In this document: piece after piece, positions 1 through 8,022 of the stretch | Position numbering within the stretch: the first letter of the stretch is position 1 | Layout of the letters: each line of letters opens with the position of its first letter | NCBI GenBank assembly: GCA_900546345.1 | Contig: URCI01000032.1 | Location: forward strand, 1-33,700 | Reading direction: 5' to 3' | Length of the DNA stretch: 33,700 nt | Source of the DNA: an uncultured Prevotella sp. | GTDB lineage: Bacteria; Bacteroidota; Bacteroidia; Bacteroidales; Bacteroidaceae | Program-made: the position numbers and the translations under genes | The notes under the pieces: generated by a model | Database searches by the model: none | Seen by the model: the letters and a program-made list of their open reading frames with translations, nothing else | Told to the model about the DNA's origin: nothing

Positions 1-20
1 TTTCCTTGTGTTTTAAGGCT

Positions 21-1223
21 TTAAGTTCGATTTATTTGCAAGTGGGAAACTTTAGTTCTCAGTCTGTTGTCGTGAATCTCTACCTTTGTATGGCTAATCT
101 TGTTAAGCTCATCGATGACGCGTGTGACGGGCCAGCTGCGCTCGGCATTGAAATGCAGACGTGTGTTGATATCGGCGTCCGACATATAGCTCACGGGCAT
201 GCCGTACCAGCGTCCTATCTCATCGACGATCTCCTGGAGCGTCTGTCCGTCGAAATAGAAATGTCCCTCCTTCCAGCTCAGCGCCACGTCCATGTCGGCC
301 TCCTGCGTCATCAGGTCTCCGTTGTCGAGTACGGCCTGATGTCCCGGACTGAGCATGACGGTCTTGCTGTGATAGCTTACGCCGACCTTGCCGCTGACGA
401 GTGTCACCTGTGGTGCGTCACCCTCAATGTTGCGAACGTTGAAGCGTGTGCCGTAGACAGTAGTGTGACAGTCGCCGGCATCAACGGTGAAGGGTGATGC
501 GGCATCATGATGAACATCGAAGAAGGCTTCACCACGTAGCGCCACACGTCGTGGGGCGCCTTCGCCGAAGTGGCTGTTGAAGGCTATCTCGCTGCCCACG
601 CAGAGCCATACATGGGTGCCGTCGGGCAGAATCAGCTGAGCCGTTTTACCCTCGGCCACATGCAGGGTGTAGGTCTCTGCATCACGCTGTGCGCTGCGCT
701 CCACCTTGATGATGTTGTTGGGTAGAACGGTGATGCCACGGTCCTGGGCCGAGACGGTGGAGAGAGTCTTGTCGCCTGCCACGAGCGACACGCCGCCCTG
801 TTGGTGGGCGTCGTCGATAGTTGTCATCTTCTTGGCGGTAATGATTTGTGCAGGCCGATTGTCATTGTGTAACCAACCCTTGGGTACGAGGGTGAAGAGA
901 AGCAACAGGGATGCAGCAAGAGCCAATGCCACTTTACCCACCGCGAGCCATCGCGACGGAGATGCAGTGGCGGTTCCGTCCTCGCTTGCTTCTTTAGGTT
1001 TTTGAGTTGTCTCCTGTGCTTCTCCGTCTGCTTTCACCGACTTTTCCTGCGCTTCTATCCGGCATCGACAAGTCTGAAATGCCACCTCGACATCGGGCGA
1101 CGGCGTGTCGTCGAGGAGCGCGCGCTCAACGAGAAACATGAGACGGTCGTCTTGAATCGTTTCTTCTTGAGAGGACATTCTATTGGCTTCTTGTGGAGGA
1201 ATATTGTTGTTTCGTGTTGTCAT
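21..1223 (-). CDS. FecR-family anti-sigma factor (DUF4974 C-terminus)
   Basis: A 400-residue inner-membrane anti-sigma regulator. FecR proteins hold an ECF sigma factor inactive and release it when a TonB-dependent outer-membrane receptor signals. Residues 1-92 are cytoplasmic and hydrophilic, one membrane helix lies at about 96-113, and the periplasmic FecR domain at roughly 175-290 carries the typical LILPDGTHVWL segment. A C-terminal DUF4974-like module ('SWKEGHFYFDGQTLQEIVDEI', about 330-395) follows. The gene lies directly downstream of an ECF sigma factor on the same strand (gap about 48 bp), the usual Bacteroidales pair. The receptor (SusC-like) operon that such pairs control normally follows and would lie beyond the left edge. 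The cytoplasmic part is longer than is common in FecR, with a low-complexity linker (residues 60-90). The family call is secure; the regulon is unknown. Confidence 0.9.
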   Translation of the reverse strand: MTTRNNNIPPQEANRMSSQEETIQDDRLMFLVERALLDDTPSPDVEVAFQTCRCRIEAQEKSVKADGEAQETTQKPKEASEDGTATASPSRWLAVGKVALALAASLLLLFTLVPKGWLHNDNRPAQIITAKKMTTIDDAHQQGGVSLVAGDKTLSTVSAQDRGITVLPNNIIKVERSAQRDAETYTLHVAEGKTAQLILPDGTHVWLCVGSEIAFNSHFGEGAPRRVALRGEAFFDVHHDAASPFTVDAGDCHTTVYGTRFNVRNIEGDAPQVTLVSGKVGVSYHSKTVMLSPGHQAVLDNGDLMTQEADMDVALSWKEGHFYFDGQTLQEIVDEIGRWYGMPVSYMSDADINTRLHFNAERSWPVTRVIDELNKISHTKVEIHDNRLRTKVSHLQINRT

Positions 1224-1271
1224 AGATGATGTAATTTTGGTAATAGTACGCTGAGGACGTGCTGTCGGTGC

Positions 1272-1796
1272 CTATGTGTATTCTTCTTTTAACATTTTTC
1301 GCATCATCTTGAACACTATGCTCATCCGTTTGTGAATCATGTTCACCGAAGTGTGGAGCAGTTCTGCCGTTTCCCGGTAAGTCATCTTTCTGAAATAGGT
1401 GCACTTGAGGATGGACTTCTCAGGCTCGGGCAACTGTTCTATGGCTTCTTTGACCTGCTGTATGCGTTGCTCAAACTCCATAACTTCTTCCTCAGTGCCG
1501 AGTGGCGTCGTGCCAACTTGCAGACGTGTGTAGCGGTCTATGGCCTTGTCGTGTCGCAGCTTGTCAAGGCAGCGGTGGCGTACGGTCGTGTAGAGAAATC
1601 CGACAGCCTGCCGGTCGTCGGGGGTCAGACTGCCCTCACGCAGCATCTCCCAAGCGGTCTGAAAGACGCCGCCCGTAATGTCTTTGGCCTGCTCCTCGTC
1701 GCAGAGAAAAGTCAGCGCATAGAGATATAGCGGCTTGTAGAAACGCTTGAAGAGCGCTTCCATCCTTGCTGTCGTTGTCGGTACCTCGTTACACAT
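1272..1796 (-). CDS. ECF RNA polymerase sigma-70 factor
   Basis: A 174-residue extracytoplasmic-function sigma factor that recruits RNA polymerase to the promoters of a receptor operon. Region 2 spans about residues 12-80 ('YALTFLCDEEQAKDITGGVFQTAW' type core) and region 4 about 115-165, with the helix-turn-helix 'MTYRETAELLHTSVNMIHKR'. The length is normal for Bacteroidales ECF factors. It heads a two-gene unit with the FecR gene, so the pair is a cell-surface signalling switch. A possible -7 element (TATTTTTG on the minus strand, 1868-1875) lies about 75 bp upstream, but no good -33 element sits at the right distance. The start at 1796 gives the family-typical N-terminus. Confidence 0.92.
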   Translation of the reverse strand: MCNEVPTTTARMEALFKRFYKPLYLYALTFLCDEEQAKDITGGVFQTAWEMLREGSLTPDDRQAVGFLYTTVRHRCLDKLRHDKAIDRYTRLQVGTTPLGTEEEVMEFEQRIQQVKEAIEQLPEPEKSILKCTYFRKMTYRETAELLHTSVNMIHKRMSIVFKMMRKMLKEEYT

Positions 1797-2116
1797 TATT
1801 ATATATAGGGCTTCCTGACACCATCAGAGCGATGGGGCAGGTAGGTCGCTTTACTTGTTAACTGGTGCAAAAATACGAGTTTTTTTCAGATAATACGCAG
1901 CAGTAGGGTCCTAAATATTTCTTCTTTGGTCTTTTTGTGTTTATTAGATGTTAGAAGCCCCTCTCTGACTCTCCCTAAAAGGGAGAGAAAGGCAATACCG
2001 GAATGTCTCCTTTATCATAATTCTCCATTTCCATTCTTTTGGCGATCTCTTTTCTACCCGTTTGTAGCAGGCTCGGTAGACAGACAATATATTCGTGTAG
2101 ACTTCGTTTCTTACTT
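1797..2116. other. 320-bp intergenic region with one hairpin repeat
   Basis: This divergent gap separates the sigma factor (minus) from the methyltransferase-like gene (plus). It holds a candidate minus-strand -7 element at 1868-1875 and a hairpin repeat at 1956-1996 (see that entry). No other gene or RNA is recognisable. An open frame from 2039 joins the downstream gene, but the family-like N-terminus begins at 2117. Confidence 0.6.
1956..1996 (+). repeat. Palindromic hairpin repeat, copy A
   Basis: The core is CTCTCCCTAAAAGGGAGAG at 1969-1987: two 7-base arms around TAAAA, with one more T-A pair possible. The flanks (CCCTCTCT upstream, GAAAGGC downstream) align with copies at 20197-20235, 20338-20376 (inverted) and 28247-28280 (inverted). 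Arm changes are compensatory (CTCTCCC/GGGAGAG here, CTCCCCC/GGGGGAG elsewhere), so the hairpin rather than the exact sequence appears to be conserved. It resembles REP-type intergenic repeats. Confidence 0.7.
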
Positions 2117-2677
2117 ATGCTAACAATTTTTTCTTCGTTACATAAGTTCTTGTCTACACTTTTGCGCGTACCGCGCACGAGGGGCTTTGGCGTGCAGTCA
2201 CCCTTTGCTTATCGTTTTCTTCGTGACGTGATCACGGAGCGTTGGCCCTATTATGCTTACGACGATTTGAATACGCTGTCTTTGAATGAGGAAGAAAAGA
2301 AGTTGGGACAGCTGTTGCTGAGGTTATCCAATCACTTTGGACCACATCAGTGGTATTTTGGTAGCATGGACCTGCTACATAGATATGAGGCTTATGTTTT
2401 AGCAGGAAGCCATCAATCCAAATGTGTCTCGAAATTACCGAATAGGGTTGAGATTGCTTTGTTGTCTGCAAAGGATTCTTTGGAAGAGGCGTTGCAGCAT
2501 GTGTCTGATGATTCCGTTGTGGTTCTTCTTGATTTACGTTGTGGTTCTCTTTCAAGCTATGATTCTTTAAGAATGTCCTATGATGCAGGTGCTACTGTCT
2601 GTTTTGATCTGTACAATCAGGCGATCATCTTTTTCAATTCCAAGTTCCACCCTCATATTTATAAAGTAAACTATTAG
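2117..2677 (+). CDS. Degenerate SAM-methyltransferase-like protein
   Basis: This 186-residue protein starts at the ATG at 2117; a longer frame from 2039 adds a segment unlike the family. The N-terminus has the 'RGFGVQSPFAYRFLRDVI' block followed by 'PYYAYDDL', and the C-terminus has 'FDLYNQAIIFF' followed by a short aromatic tail. I recognise these as the ends of a Bacteroidetes family annotated as class I SAM-dependent methyltransferases of roughly 230-250 residues. In the middle, where a glycine-rich SAM-binding motif I is expected, this copy has 'HQWYFGSMDLLHRY' and no GxGxG-like run, and it is shorter than its relatives. It may therefore keep the fold but not the activity. The family call is from memory of its end motifs. 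Confidence 0.6.
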   Translation: MLTIFSSLHKFLSTLLRVPRTRGFGVQSPFAYRFLRDVITERWPYYAYDDLNTLSLNEEEKKLGQLLLRLSNHFGPHQWYFGSMDLLHRYEAYVLAGSHQSKCVSKLPNRVEIALLSAKDSLEEALQHVSDDSVVVLLDLRCGSLSSYDSLRMSYDAGATVCFDLYNQAIIFFNSKFHPHIYKVNY

Positions 2678-2773
2678 TTGAAGGACTTTTGATTAAAGAG
2701 TCGTTAATAACTACGCTATTTGTATAAAAAACTATTATATTGTTATGGTCGGCTCAAAAAAGTTTGCTAATAA

Positions 2774-2804
2774 TTTGGATTTTCGAATAATTTGCTTATT
2801 TTTG
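2774..2804 (+). promoter_or_regulatory. Bacteroidetes-type promoter for the DUF2795 gene
   Basis: The -33 element TTTG lies at 2774-2777 and the -7 element TATTTTTG (fits TAnnTTTG) at 2797-2804, separated by exactly 19 bp. The start codon at 2837 is 32 bases further on. This is one of the cleanest promoter matches in the window. Confidence 0.8.
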
Positions 2805-2836
2805 CGCCACAAATAAAATGACTAACACTTAAGACT

Positions 2837-3058
2837 ATGTATTGGACACTAGATTTGGCTTCCAAGTTAGAGGATGCTCCTTGGCCTGCCACAAAGGATG
2901 AATTAATTGACTATGCTGTTCGTTCTGGCGCTCCTGATGAAGTGATTCAGAATCTTCAAGAAATAGAGGATGAAGGAGATGTCTATGACAGTATAGAAGA
3001 TCTATGGCCTGATTACCCAACAAAGGATGACTTTTTGTGGAATGAGGATGAATATTAA
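2837..3058 (+). CDS. DUF2795 family small acidic protein
   Basis: A 73-residue acidic protein that matches the DUF2795 family conserved across Bacteroidetes ('APWPATKDELIDYAVRSGAP' and 'LQEIEDEGDVYDSIEDLWP'). Its biochemical function is not known to me. The length is that of the family, and there is no signal peptide or membrane segment, so it should be cytosolic. It is monocistronic: its own TTTG/TAnnTTTG promoter lies 32 bases upstream and an intrinsic terminator lies 30 bases downstream. Confidence 0.88.
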   Translation: MYWTLDLASKLEDAPWPATKDELIDYAVRSGAPDEVIQNLQEIEDEGDVYDSIEDLWPDYPTKDDFLWNEDEY

Positions 3059-3088
3059 ACGACATCTTCATTGATGTCTACTTATTGA

Positions 3089-3115
3089 AGCCGTTCCGAA
3101 GGGGACGGCTTTTTT
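3089..3115 (+). terminator. Rho-independent terminator after the DUF2795 gene
   Basis: AGCCGTTCC-GAA-GGGGACGGCT forms a GC-rich stem with one G-T pair and is followed by T6. It separates the small gene from the secretion operon downstream. Confidence 0.85.
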
Positions 3116-3167
3116 GCCTGTGGATTTGTAATAAACAATAAAGTGTGGGCGATAGCGTTATTGTTTT

Positions 3168-4100
3168 GTGAATAGAAAGTTATACACCATATTATATATG
3201 CTATGGGGATGCGTCTGCATTTCCAGGGCTCAGTATGACCCTTCTTTCAGTCACTATTTTGACATGGAGACGTCGTTCAATCCGGCAGCAGCCGGTAAGC
3301 AAAGTCGACTGAATGTTGTTGCTGCTTATGCTCTGGATTTTGCTGGTTTTGAGCACAATCCTCAGACAGCCTATCTTTCTGCTGATATGCCTTTCTATGC
3401 TTTGAAGGCTTATCATGGTGTGGGTATTCAATTCCAAAACGATAAGTTAGGACTTTTTAAGCATCAAAAGTTAGGTGTGCAGTATGCCTATCGTACGAGG
3501 CTCTTTGGTGGACAATTGGGGATAGGCGCACAGCTCTCTTTTTTGAGTGAGAGCTTTGATGCTTCTAACTTGGATGTAGAAGACAGCAATGATCCTGCTT
3601 TTGCGACAGGATCGGGTAGTGGTATTGATTTGGCGGCCGGCCTCTATTATCAGCAACGTGGCTGGTATGCCGGTTTTTCTTTGCAGCATGCCACAGCTCC
3701 CTTGATCACTTTGGGTGAACGTCAGGAGTTACAGATCGATCGAACCTATTATTTGACGGGTGGATACAATATTCATTTTCGTTCTCCGTTTTTATCATTG
3801 CGGACTTCTATGTTAGCCCGTACGGATGGGACTGCCTATCGTGCTGATGTCACAGGCCGCCTGTATTATCAAAATGATTCGAAGGTCCTATATGGAGGCG
3901 TAGGCTATAGTCCTACCAATTCCGTGACTTTCCTTCTCGGAGGTTCTTTCCATGGCATCGTCGTGGGCTATAGCTATGAAGTCTATACGTCGGCGATCAG
4001 TGTAGGTAATGGAAGCCATGAGCTGTTCATAGGTTATCAGCATGACTTGAACCTGACGAAGAAAGGCCGCAATCTCCATAAGAGCGTGAGAATCCTCTGA
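3168..4100 (+). CDS. porP: PorP/SprF family type IX secretion outer-membrane protein
   Basis: A 310-residue outer-membrane beta-barrel of the PorP/SprF family, the first gene of the type IX secretion core. The GTG start at 3168 gives a proper signal peptide ending 'ISRAQ', then the family hallmark 'YDPSFSHYFDMETSFNPAAAG'. The next possible start (ATG at 3198) would remove the basic N-terminus of the signal. The rest is alternating beta-strand sequence with 'GVGIQFQNDKLGLF', where family members keep a similar hairpin. Immediately downstream are porK, porL, porM and porN, the same order as the P. gingivalis porPKLMN cluster. PorP proteins act at the outer membrane with the PorK/N ring or with attached substrates; the exact role of this paralogue is inferred. 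Confidence 0.93.
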   Translation: MNRKLYTILYMLWGCVCISRAQYDPSFSHYFDMETSFNPAAAGKQSRLNVVAAYALDFAGFEHNPQTAYLSADMPFYALKAYHGVGIQFQNDKLGLFKHQKLGVQYAYRTRLFGGQLGIGAQLSFLSESFDASNLDVEDSNDPAFATGSGSGIDLAAGLYYQQRGWYAGFSLQHATAPLITLGERQELQIDRTYYLTGGYNIHFRSPFLSLRTSMLARTDGTAYRADVTGRLYYQNDSKVLYGGVGYSPTNSVTFLLGGSFHGIVVGYSYEVYTSAISVGNGSHELFIGYQHDLNLTKKGRNLHKSVRIL

Positions 4101-4131
4101 CGGGATGATGATCGCATAAAATGCAATCAAG

Positions 4132-5580
4132 ATGATTATGAAAAGATATATCTATATATTAATGAGTCTCTTGGTCTGCTCTCTGTCGTTGACAGGTTGC
4201 TTCAGTGCCAAGTCCGCTTCTTCGTCCGGAAGGGGTGGAGAGGTCGTAGGCGTCGGTGGTAAGACCTTTTCTGAGCCGACACCTTATGGTATGGTGCGTG
4301 TCAATCGTGGCTTTTTGAAGATGGGACTGAGCAAGCAAGATAGTCTTTGGGGAAAGGCAACACCTACTAAAGACATCTCTGTGGATGGCTTTTGGATGGA
4401 TCAGACCGAGATTACCAATTCTCAGTATAAGCAGTTCTTGTATTGGGTAAGGGATAGTATTTTACGTACGCGTCTGGCTGATCCTTCTTACGGAGGTGAT
4501 GAGTCCTATATGATCACTGAGGACAAGAATGGCGATCCCGTGACGCCACATCTCAACTGGAATAAGCGTTTGCCGCGTAAACCCAATGAGGATGAGCAGC
4601 GCGCTATTGAGAGCCTGTATGTCACTAATCCTGTCACTGGCGAGAAATTGCTTGACTGGAAGCAGATGAACTATAAGTATGAGGTCTATGACTATGTCAC
4701 AGCTGCTTTGCGCCGCAATCGTTTGAATCCTTCAGACAGAAATCTCAATACGGATGTGACGGTAGATCCGAATGAAGAAGTGATGATCAGCAAGGATACC
4801 GCATACATTGATGATGACGGGAATATTGTCAGAGAGACGATCAACCGTCCTCTTTCCGGACCTTGGGACTTCTTGAACACATACATAGTCAACATCTATC
4901 CTGACACAACATGTTGGGTCAATGATTTCCAGAACTCTGATAATGAAGTCTATCTGCGTAATTACTTCTCCAATCCTGCCTACAATGATTATCCGGTTGT
5001 CGGTGTGACGTGGGAGCAGGCCAACGCCTTCTGTGCTTGGCGTACCGATTACTTGCTCAAAGGCTTGGGCCCTGAGGCGCGCTATGTACAGCGTTACCGC
5101 CTGCCGACAGAGGCCGAATGGGAGTATGCCGCGCGTGGCAAGGATCAGAACGAGTTTCCTTGGGAGAATCAGGATGTTATGAATGGCAATGGATGCTTCT
5201 ATGCCAATTTCAAGCCCGACAGAGGCAACTATACCAAGGATGGCAATCTGATCACCAGTCGCGTCGGTAGTTATGCTGCCAACTCCAACGGATTGTATGA
5301 TATGGCTGGTAACGTAGCAGAATGGACAAGCACCGTTTATACGGAAGCCGGAGTGGACGCCATGAACGATCTTAATCCCCAGTTGCGCTATAATGCGGCT
5401 AGTGAGGATCCTTATAAATTGAAAAAGAAAAGTGTGCGCGGTGGTTCGTGGAAAGATCCGGAGAGCTTTATTCGCTCGGCATGGCGCTCTTGGGAATACC
5501 AGAACCAGCCACGATCCTATATAGGTTTCCGTTGTGTCAGATCATTGGCCAACTCCGTTACAGGAAAACAGAAAAGATAG
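4132..5580 (+). CDS. porK: Type IX secretion ring lipoprotein PorK/GldK
   Basis: A 482-residue outer-membrane lipoprotein. A lipobox L-T-G-C at residues 20-23 (if the ATG at 4132 is used; the ATG at 4138 is equally possible) follows a short hydrophobic signal. The mature part is a formylglycine-generating-enzyme-like (FGE-sulfatase) fold, with 'DGFWMDQTEITNSQYKQFLY' near residue 90, 'YRLPTEAEWEYAARG' near 325 and 'VRGGSWKDPESFIRSAWR' near 440. In GldK/PorK this fold is structural: PorK and PorN form the large periplasmic ring under the outer membrane. It sits 31 bp after porP and 5 bp before porL, so the genes are surely co-transcribed. Confidence 0.95.
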   Translation: MIMKRYIYILMSLLVCSLSLTGCFSAKSASSSGRGGEVVGVGGKTFSEPTPYGMVRVNRGFLKMGLSKQDSLWGKATPTKDISVDGFWMDQTEITNSQYKQFLYWVRDSILRTRLADPSYGGDESYMITEDKNGDPVTPHLNWNKRLPRKPNEDEQRAIESLYVTNPVTGEKLLDWKQMNYKYEVYDYVTAALRRNRLNPSDRNLNTDVTVDPNEEVMISKDTAYIDDDGNIVRETINRPLSGPWDFLNTYIVNIYPDTTCWVNDFQNSDNEVYLRNYFSNPAYNDYPVVGVTWEQANAFCAWRTDYLLKGLGPEARYVQRYRLPTEAEWEYAARGKDQNEFPWENQDVMNGNGCFYANFKPDRGNYTKDGNLITSRVGSYAANSNGLYDMAGNVAEWTSTVYTEAGVDAMNDLNPQLRYNAASEDPYKLKKKSVRGGSWKDPESFIRSAWRSWEYQNQPRSYIGFRCVRSLANSVTGKQKR

Positions 5581-5585
5581 ATATT

Positions 5586-6428
5586 ATGACGAAGCATAGT
5601 AAATATAATTTGGTGTACCGACTTCAGAAATGGATGGACACTGTTGATGGTCAGACCTTCCTTAACTACGCCTATAGTTGGGGCGCTTCTATCGTCATCC
5701 TGGGCGCTCTGTTTAGTCTCACGCATCTGCCGGGAGCCAGCATCATGCTGTTTATCGGCATGGGCACTGAGGTCTTTGTGTTCTTCATCTCTGCTTTCGA
5801 CCGTCCTTTCGACAAGACTGCCGACGGAAGAGACATTCCTACGCACATGACAGAGGAATATCTTGCCAGTGGAAAGGTCACTTATACAAAAGATGAGCAA
5901 AAGGCTGCTGCTGAGGAAACCAGGATGACAGAGCCGTCCATGCAGTCTCAGGCATCTTCATTATATACTTCCCAGCCACAACTTTCTCGGCAGGCTGCAT
6001 CTGTAACCATGGAGAAACAGCAGCAGAATGCATCGGAGGAGGGAACTGTTGCTCAGTCTCAGCCCAACTTCGTGCCGCAGATGACTAAGGAAGAGGCCAA
6101 GGCCCTCAACGAGGCACAAGGCAACTATGTGGAAGAGCTGAAAGCATTGGTCGAAACCCTGAAGAAGGTGAATGAGCAGAGTGAACGGCTGACACGTGAC
6201 AGTGAAGAGATGGAAAATCTCAACCGCACGCTTACCGGTATCAGTAAAGTCTATGAGATGCAGCTCAAAGGTGCCAGCCAACAGATTGGCACCATCGACC
6301 AAATCAATGACCAAACACGTAAGATGGCCCAGCAGATCGAACAACTTAATCAGATCTATGCTCGTATGATTCAGGCCATGACCGTGAACATGAAGGCTGC
6401 CAATCCTTTGCAGCAAGAACAACAATAA
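5586..6428 (+). CDS. porL: Type IX secretion/gliding motor protein PorL/GldL
   Basis: A 280-residue inner-membrane motor component. The ATG at 5586 gives the family N-terminus; a longer frame from 5448 overlaps porK and is not used. Two membrane helices (about 33-47 and 52-71) are joined by a short turn, 'THLPGAS'. Glu62 in the second helix aligns, as far as I can judge by eye, with the conserved glutamate of GldL proposed to take part in proton coupling. Residues 100-280 are cytoplasmic, Gln/Glu-rich and coiled-coil-like. PorL forms a pentameric ring around the PorM dimer and uses the proton motive force to drive secretion. It is followed by porM after 3 bases. Confidence 0.95.
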   Translation: MTKHSKYNLVYRLQKWMDTVDGQTFLNYAYSWGASIVILGALFSLTHLPGASIMLFIGMGTEVFVFFISAFDRPFDKTADGRDIPTHMTEEYLASGKVTYTKDEQKAAAEETRMTEPSMQSQASSLYTSQPQLSRQAASVTMEKQQQNASEEGTVAQSQPNFVPQMTKEEAKALNEAQGNYVEELKALVETLKKVNEQSERLTRDSEEMENLNRTLTGISKVYEMQLKGASQQIGTIDQINDQTRKMAQQIEQLNQIYARMIQAMTVNMKAANPLQQEQQ

Positions 6429-6431
6429 GCT

Positions 6432-7988
6432 ATGGCTATCAAGAAAAGACCCATCTCTCCACGTCAGAAGATGATCAACCTGATGTATATCGTCTTGTTG
6501 GCCATGCTTGCTTTGAACATCTCCACTGAGGTGCTCAACGGCTTTTCTGTCGTAGAAGAAAGTCTCAATCGCACCACTGCCAATGCCTCTTTGGAGAACG
6601 AGGCTATCTATGGCGACTTTCGTCATCAGATGGAAGCTAATCCAGAAAAGGTCCGCGAATGGTTTGAAAAAGCCACTCATGTGAAAAACATGAGTGATTC
6701 TCTTTATAACTTTGCACAGCAACTCAAAGAAGCTATCGTACGTAAGGCCGATGGACCGGACGGTGATGTACACAATATCAAGCACGACGATAATATAGGA
6801 GCTGCCGGAGAAGTGATGCTGGCCCCTATCACAGGCAAGGGCAAAAAACTCTTCAATGCGATCAACGCCTATCGTGAGAATATGCTGCAGTATGTCACAG
6901 ACCCTCGGCAGCGCAGGATTATTGCCAGCAATCTTTCTACCCAGGTGCCGCGAAAGCCCAAGACACTCGGCAAGAATTGGCAAGAATATATGTTTGAGGA
7001 CATGCCGGTGGCCGCAGCCGTCACGCTCCTGTCCAAGTTGCAGAATGATGTGAGATATGCCGAGGGCGAAGTGCTTCATACACTCGTCTCAAATATCGAC
7101 ATGAAGGACATCCGTGTCAACAAGCTCAGCGCATTTGTTGTGCCAGAGAAGACTACGCTCTATCCAGGAGAACGCTTCTCGGCCAACATTGTCATGGCAG
7201 CTGTCGACACGACCCAACAACCCGAGATCTATGTCAACGGCGCGAGAGTTAACACGCGTAATGGGCAATACAGCTTTACAGCAGGGGGCGTGGGAGAGCA
7301 TCAGTTCAGCGGTTACATCCTCATGCGCAACGCCAAAGGCGATGTGCTGCGGCGTAATTTCTTACAGAAGTACACGGTCATTCCTGTACCGGGAGGTGCT
7401 ACGATTGCGGCTGATCTGATGAATGTGCTCTATGCAGGTTATAAGAATCCAATGAGTGTCAGCGTTCCGGGAGTGCCACAAAATGCTGTTTCGTTGAGCA
7501 TGACGGGCGGCAGTTTGTCCATGGTAGGCCCTGGTCGTTATGTAGCAGTGCCCTCTTCAGTCGGGCATGATGTCACCTTCCATATCTCAGCGCGTGATGG
7601 AAAGCAAGTGCGTTCCTTCCCGCCTTTTACTTTCCATGTACGCAAGTTACCCGATCCTACGCCTTATATCGCTGTAGGAACAGACCGTTTCAAGGGTGGC
7701 TGGCTTCAGAAAGGTGGTCTGATGGGTGCCCGTCAGCTCAGTGCAGCTATGGATGATGGCATTCTGGACATACAGTTTCGGGTTGTAAGTTTCTCTACGG
7801 TGTTCTATGACAATATGGGCAATGCCGTGCAGATGACCACTTCTGGCGCAGCCTTCAGTGATCGCATGCGGGAACAGTTCCGTCATCTGTCTCATGGGCG
7901 CCGCTTCTATATCACGGAAGTCAAGGCCGTAGGTCCTGACGGCATCACCCGCAGTTTGCCGGGAGCCATGGAGGTGAAAGTGAGATAA
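6432..7988 (+). CDS. porM: Type IX secretion/gliding motor protein PorM/GldM
   Basis: A 518-residue bitopic inner-membrane protein. It opens with the family signature 'SPRQKMINLMYIVLLAMLALN' and has one membrane helix at about 15-32; the rest is periplasmic. In the family the periplasmic part is four domains (D1 helical, D2-D4 beta-rich) forming a dimeric rod from the PorL ring to the PorK/N ring. Here residues 40-215 look helical and residues 225-518 beta-rich, consistent with that. The length matches known GldM proteins. It starts 3 bp after porL and is followed 34 bp later by porN. Confidence 0.95.
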   Translation: MAIKKRPISPRQKMINLMYIVLLAMLALNISTEVLNGFSVVEESLNRTTANASLENEAIYGDFRHQMEANPEKVREWFEKATHVKNMSDSLYNFAQQLKEAIVRKADGPDGDVHNIKHDDNIGAAGEVMLAPITGKGKKLFNAINAYRENMLQYVTDPRQRRIIASNLSTQVPRKPKTLGKNWQEYMFEDMPVAAAVTLLSKLQNDVRYAEGEVLHTLVSNIDMKDIRVNKLSAFVVPEKTTLYPGERFSANIVMAAVDTTQQPEIYVNGARVNTRNGQYSFTAGGVGEHQFSGYILMRNAKGDVLRRNFLQKYTVIPVPGGATIAADLMNVLYAGYKNPMSVSVPGVPQNAVSLSMTGGSLSMVGPGRYVAVPSSVGHDVTFHISARDGKQVRSFPPFTFHVRKLPDPTPYIAVGTDRFKGGWLQKGGLMGARQLSAAMDDGILDIQFRVVSFSTVFYDNMGNAVQMTTSGAAFSDRMREQFRHLSHGRRFYITEVKAVGPDGITRSLPGAMEVKVR

Positions 7989-8022
7989 CATGTAAGACAG
8001 TATTCAAAGACAGATAGATCCA

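Noticed and set aside
1142..1151. A sixth GACGGTCGTC copy inside the FecR gene
   Set aside because: A single copy within coding sequence with no 22-bp partners; expected by chance in GC-rich coding DNA.
3129..3167. Promoter directly before porP
   Set aside because: A TATTGTTTTG string is close to the -7 consensus but has the wrong spacing, and no -33 element fits; I could not support a call.
5961..7079. Long minus-strand open frame opposite porL/porM
   Set aside because: Antisense to two conserved secretion genes and without any family-like motif.
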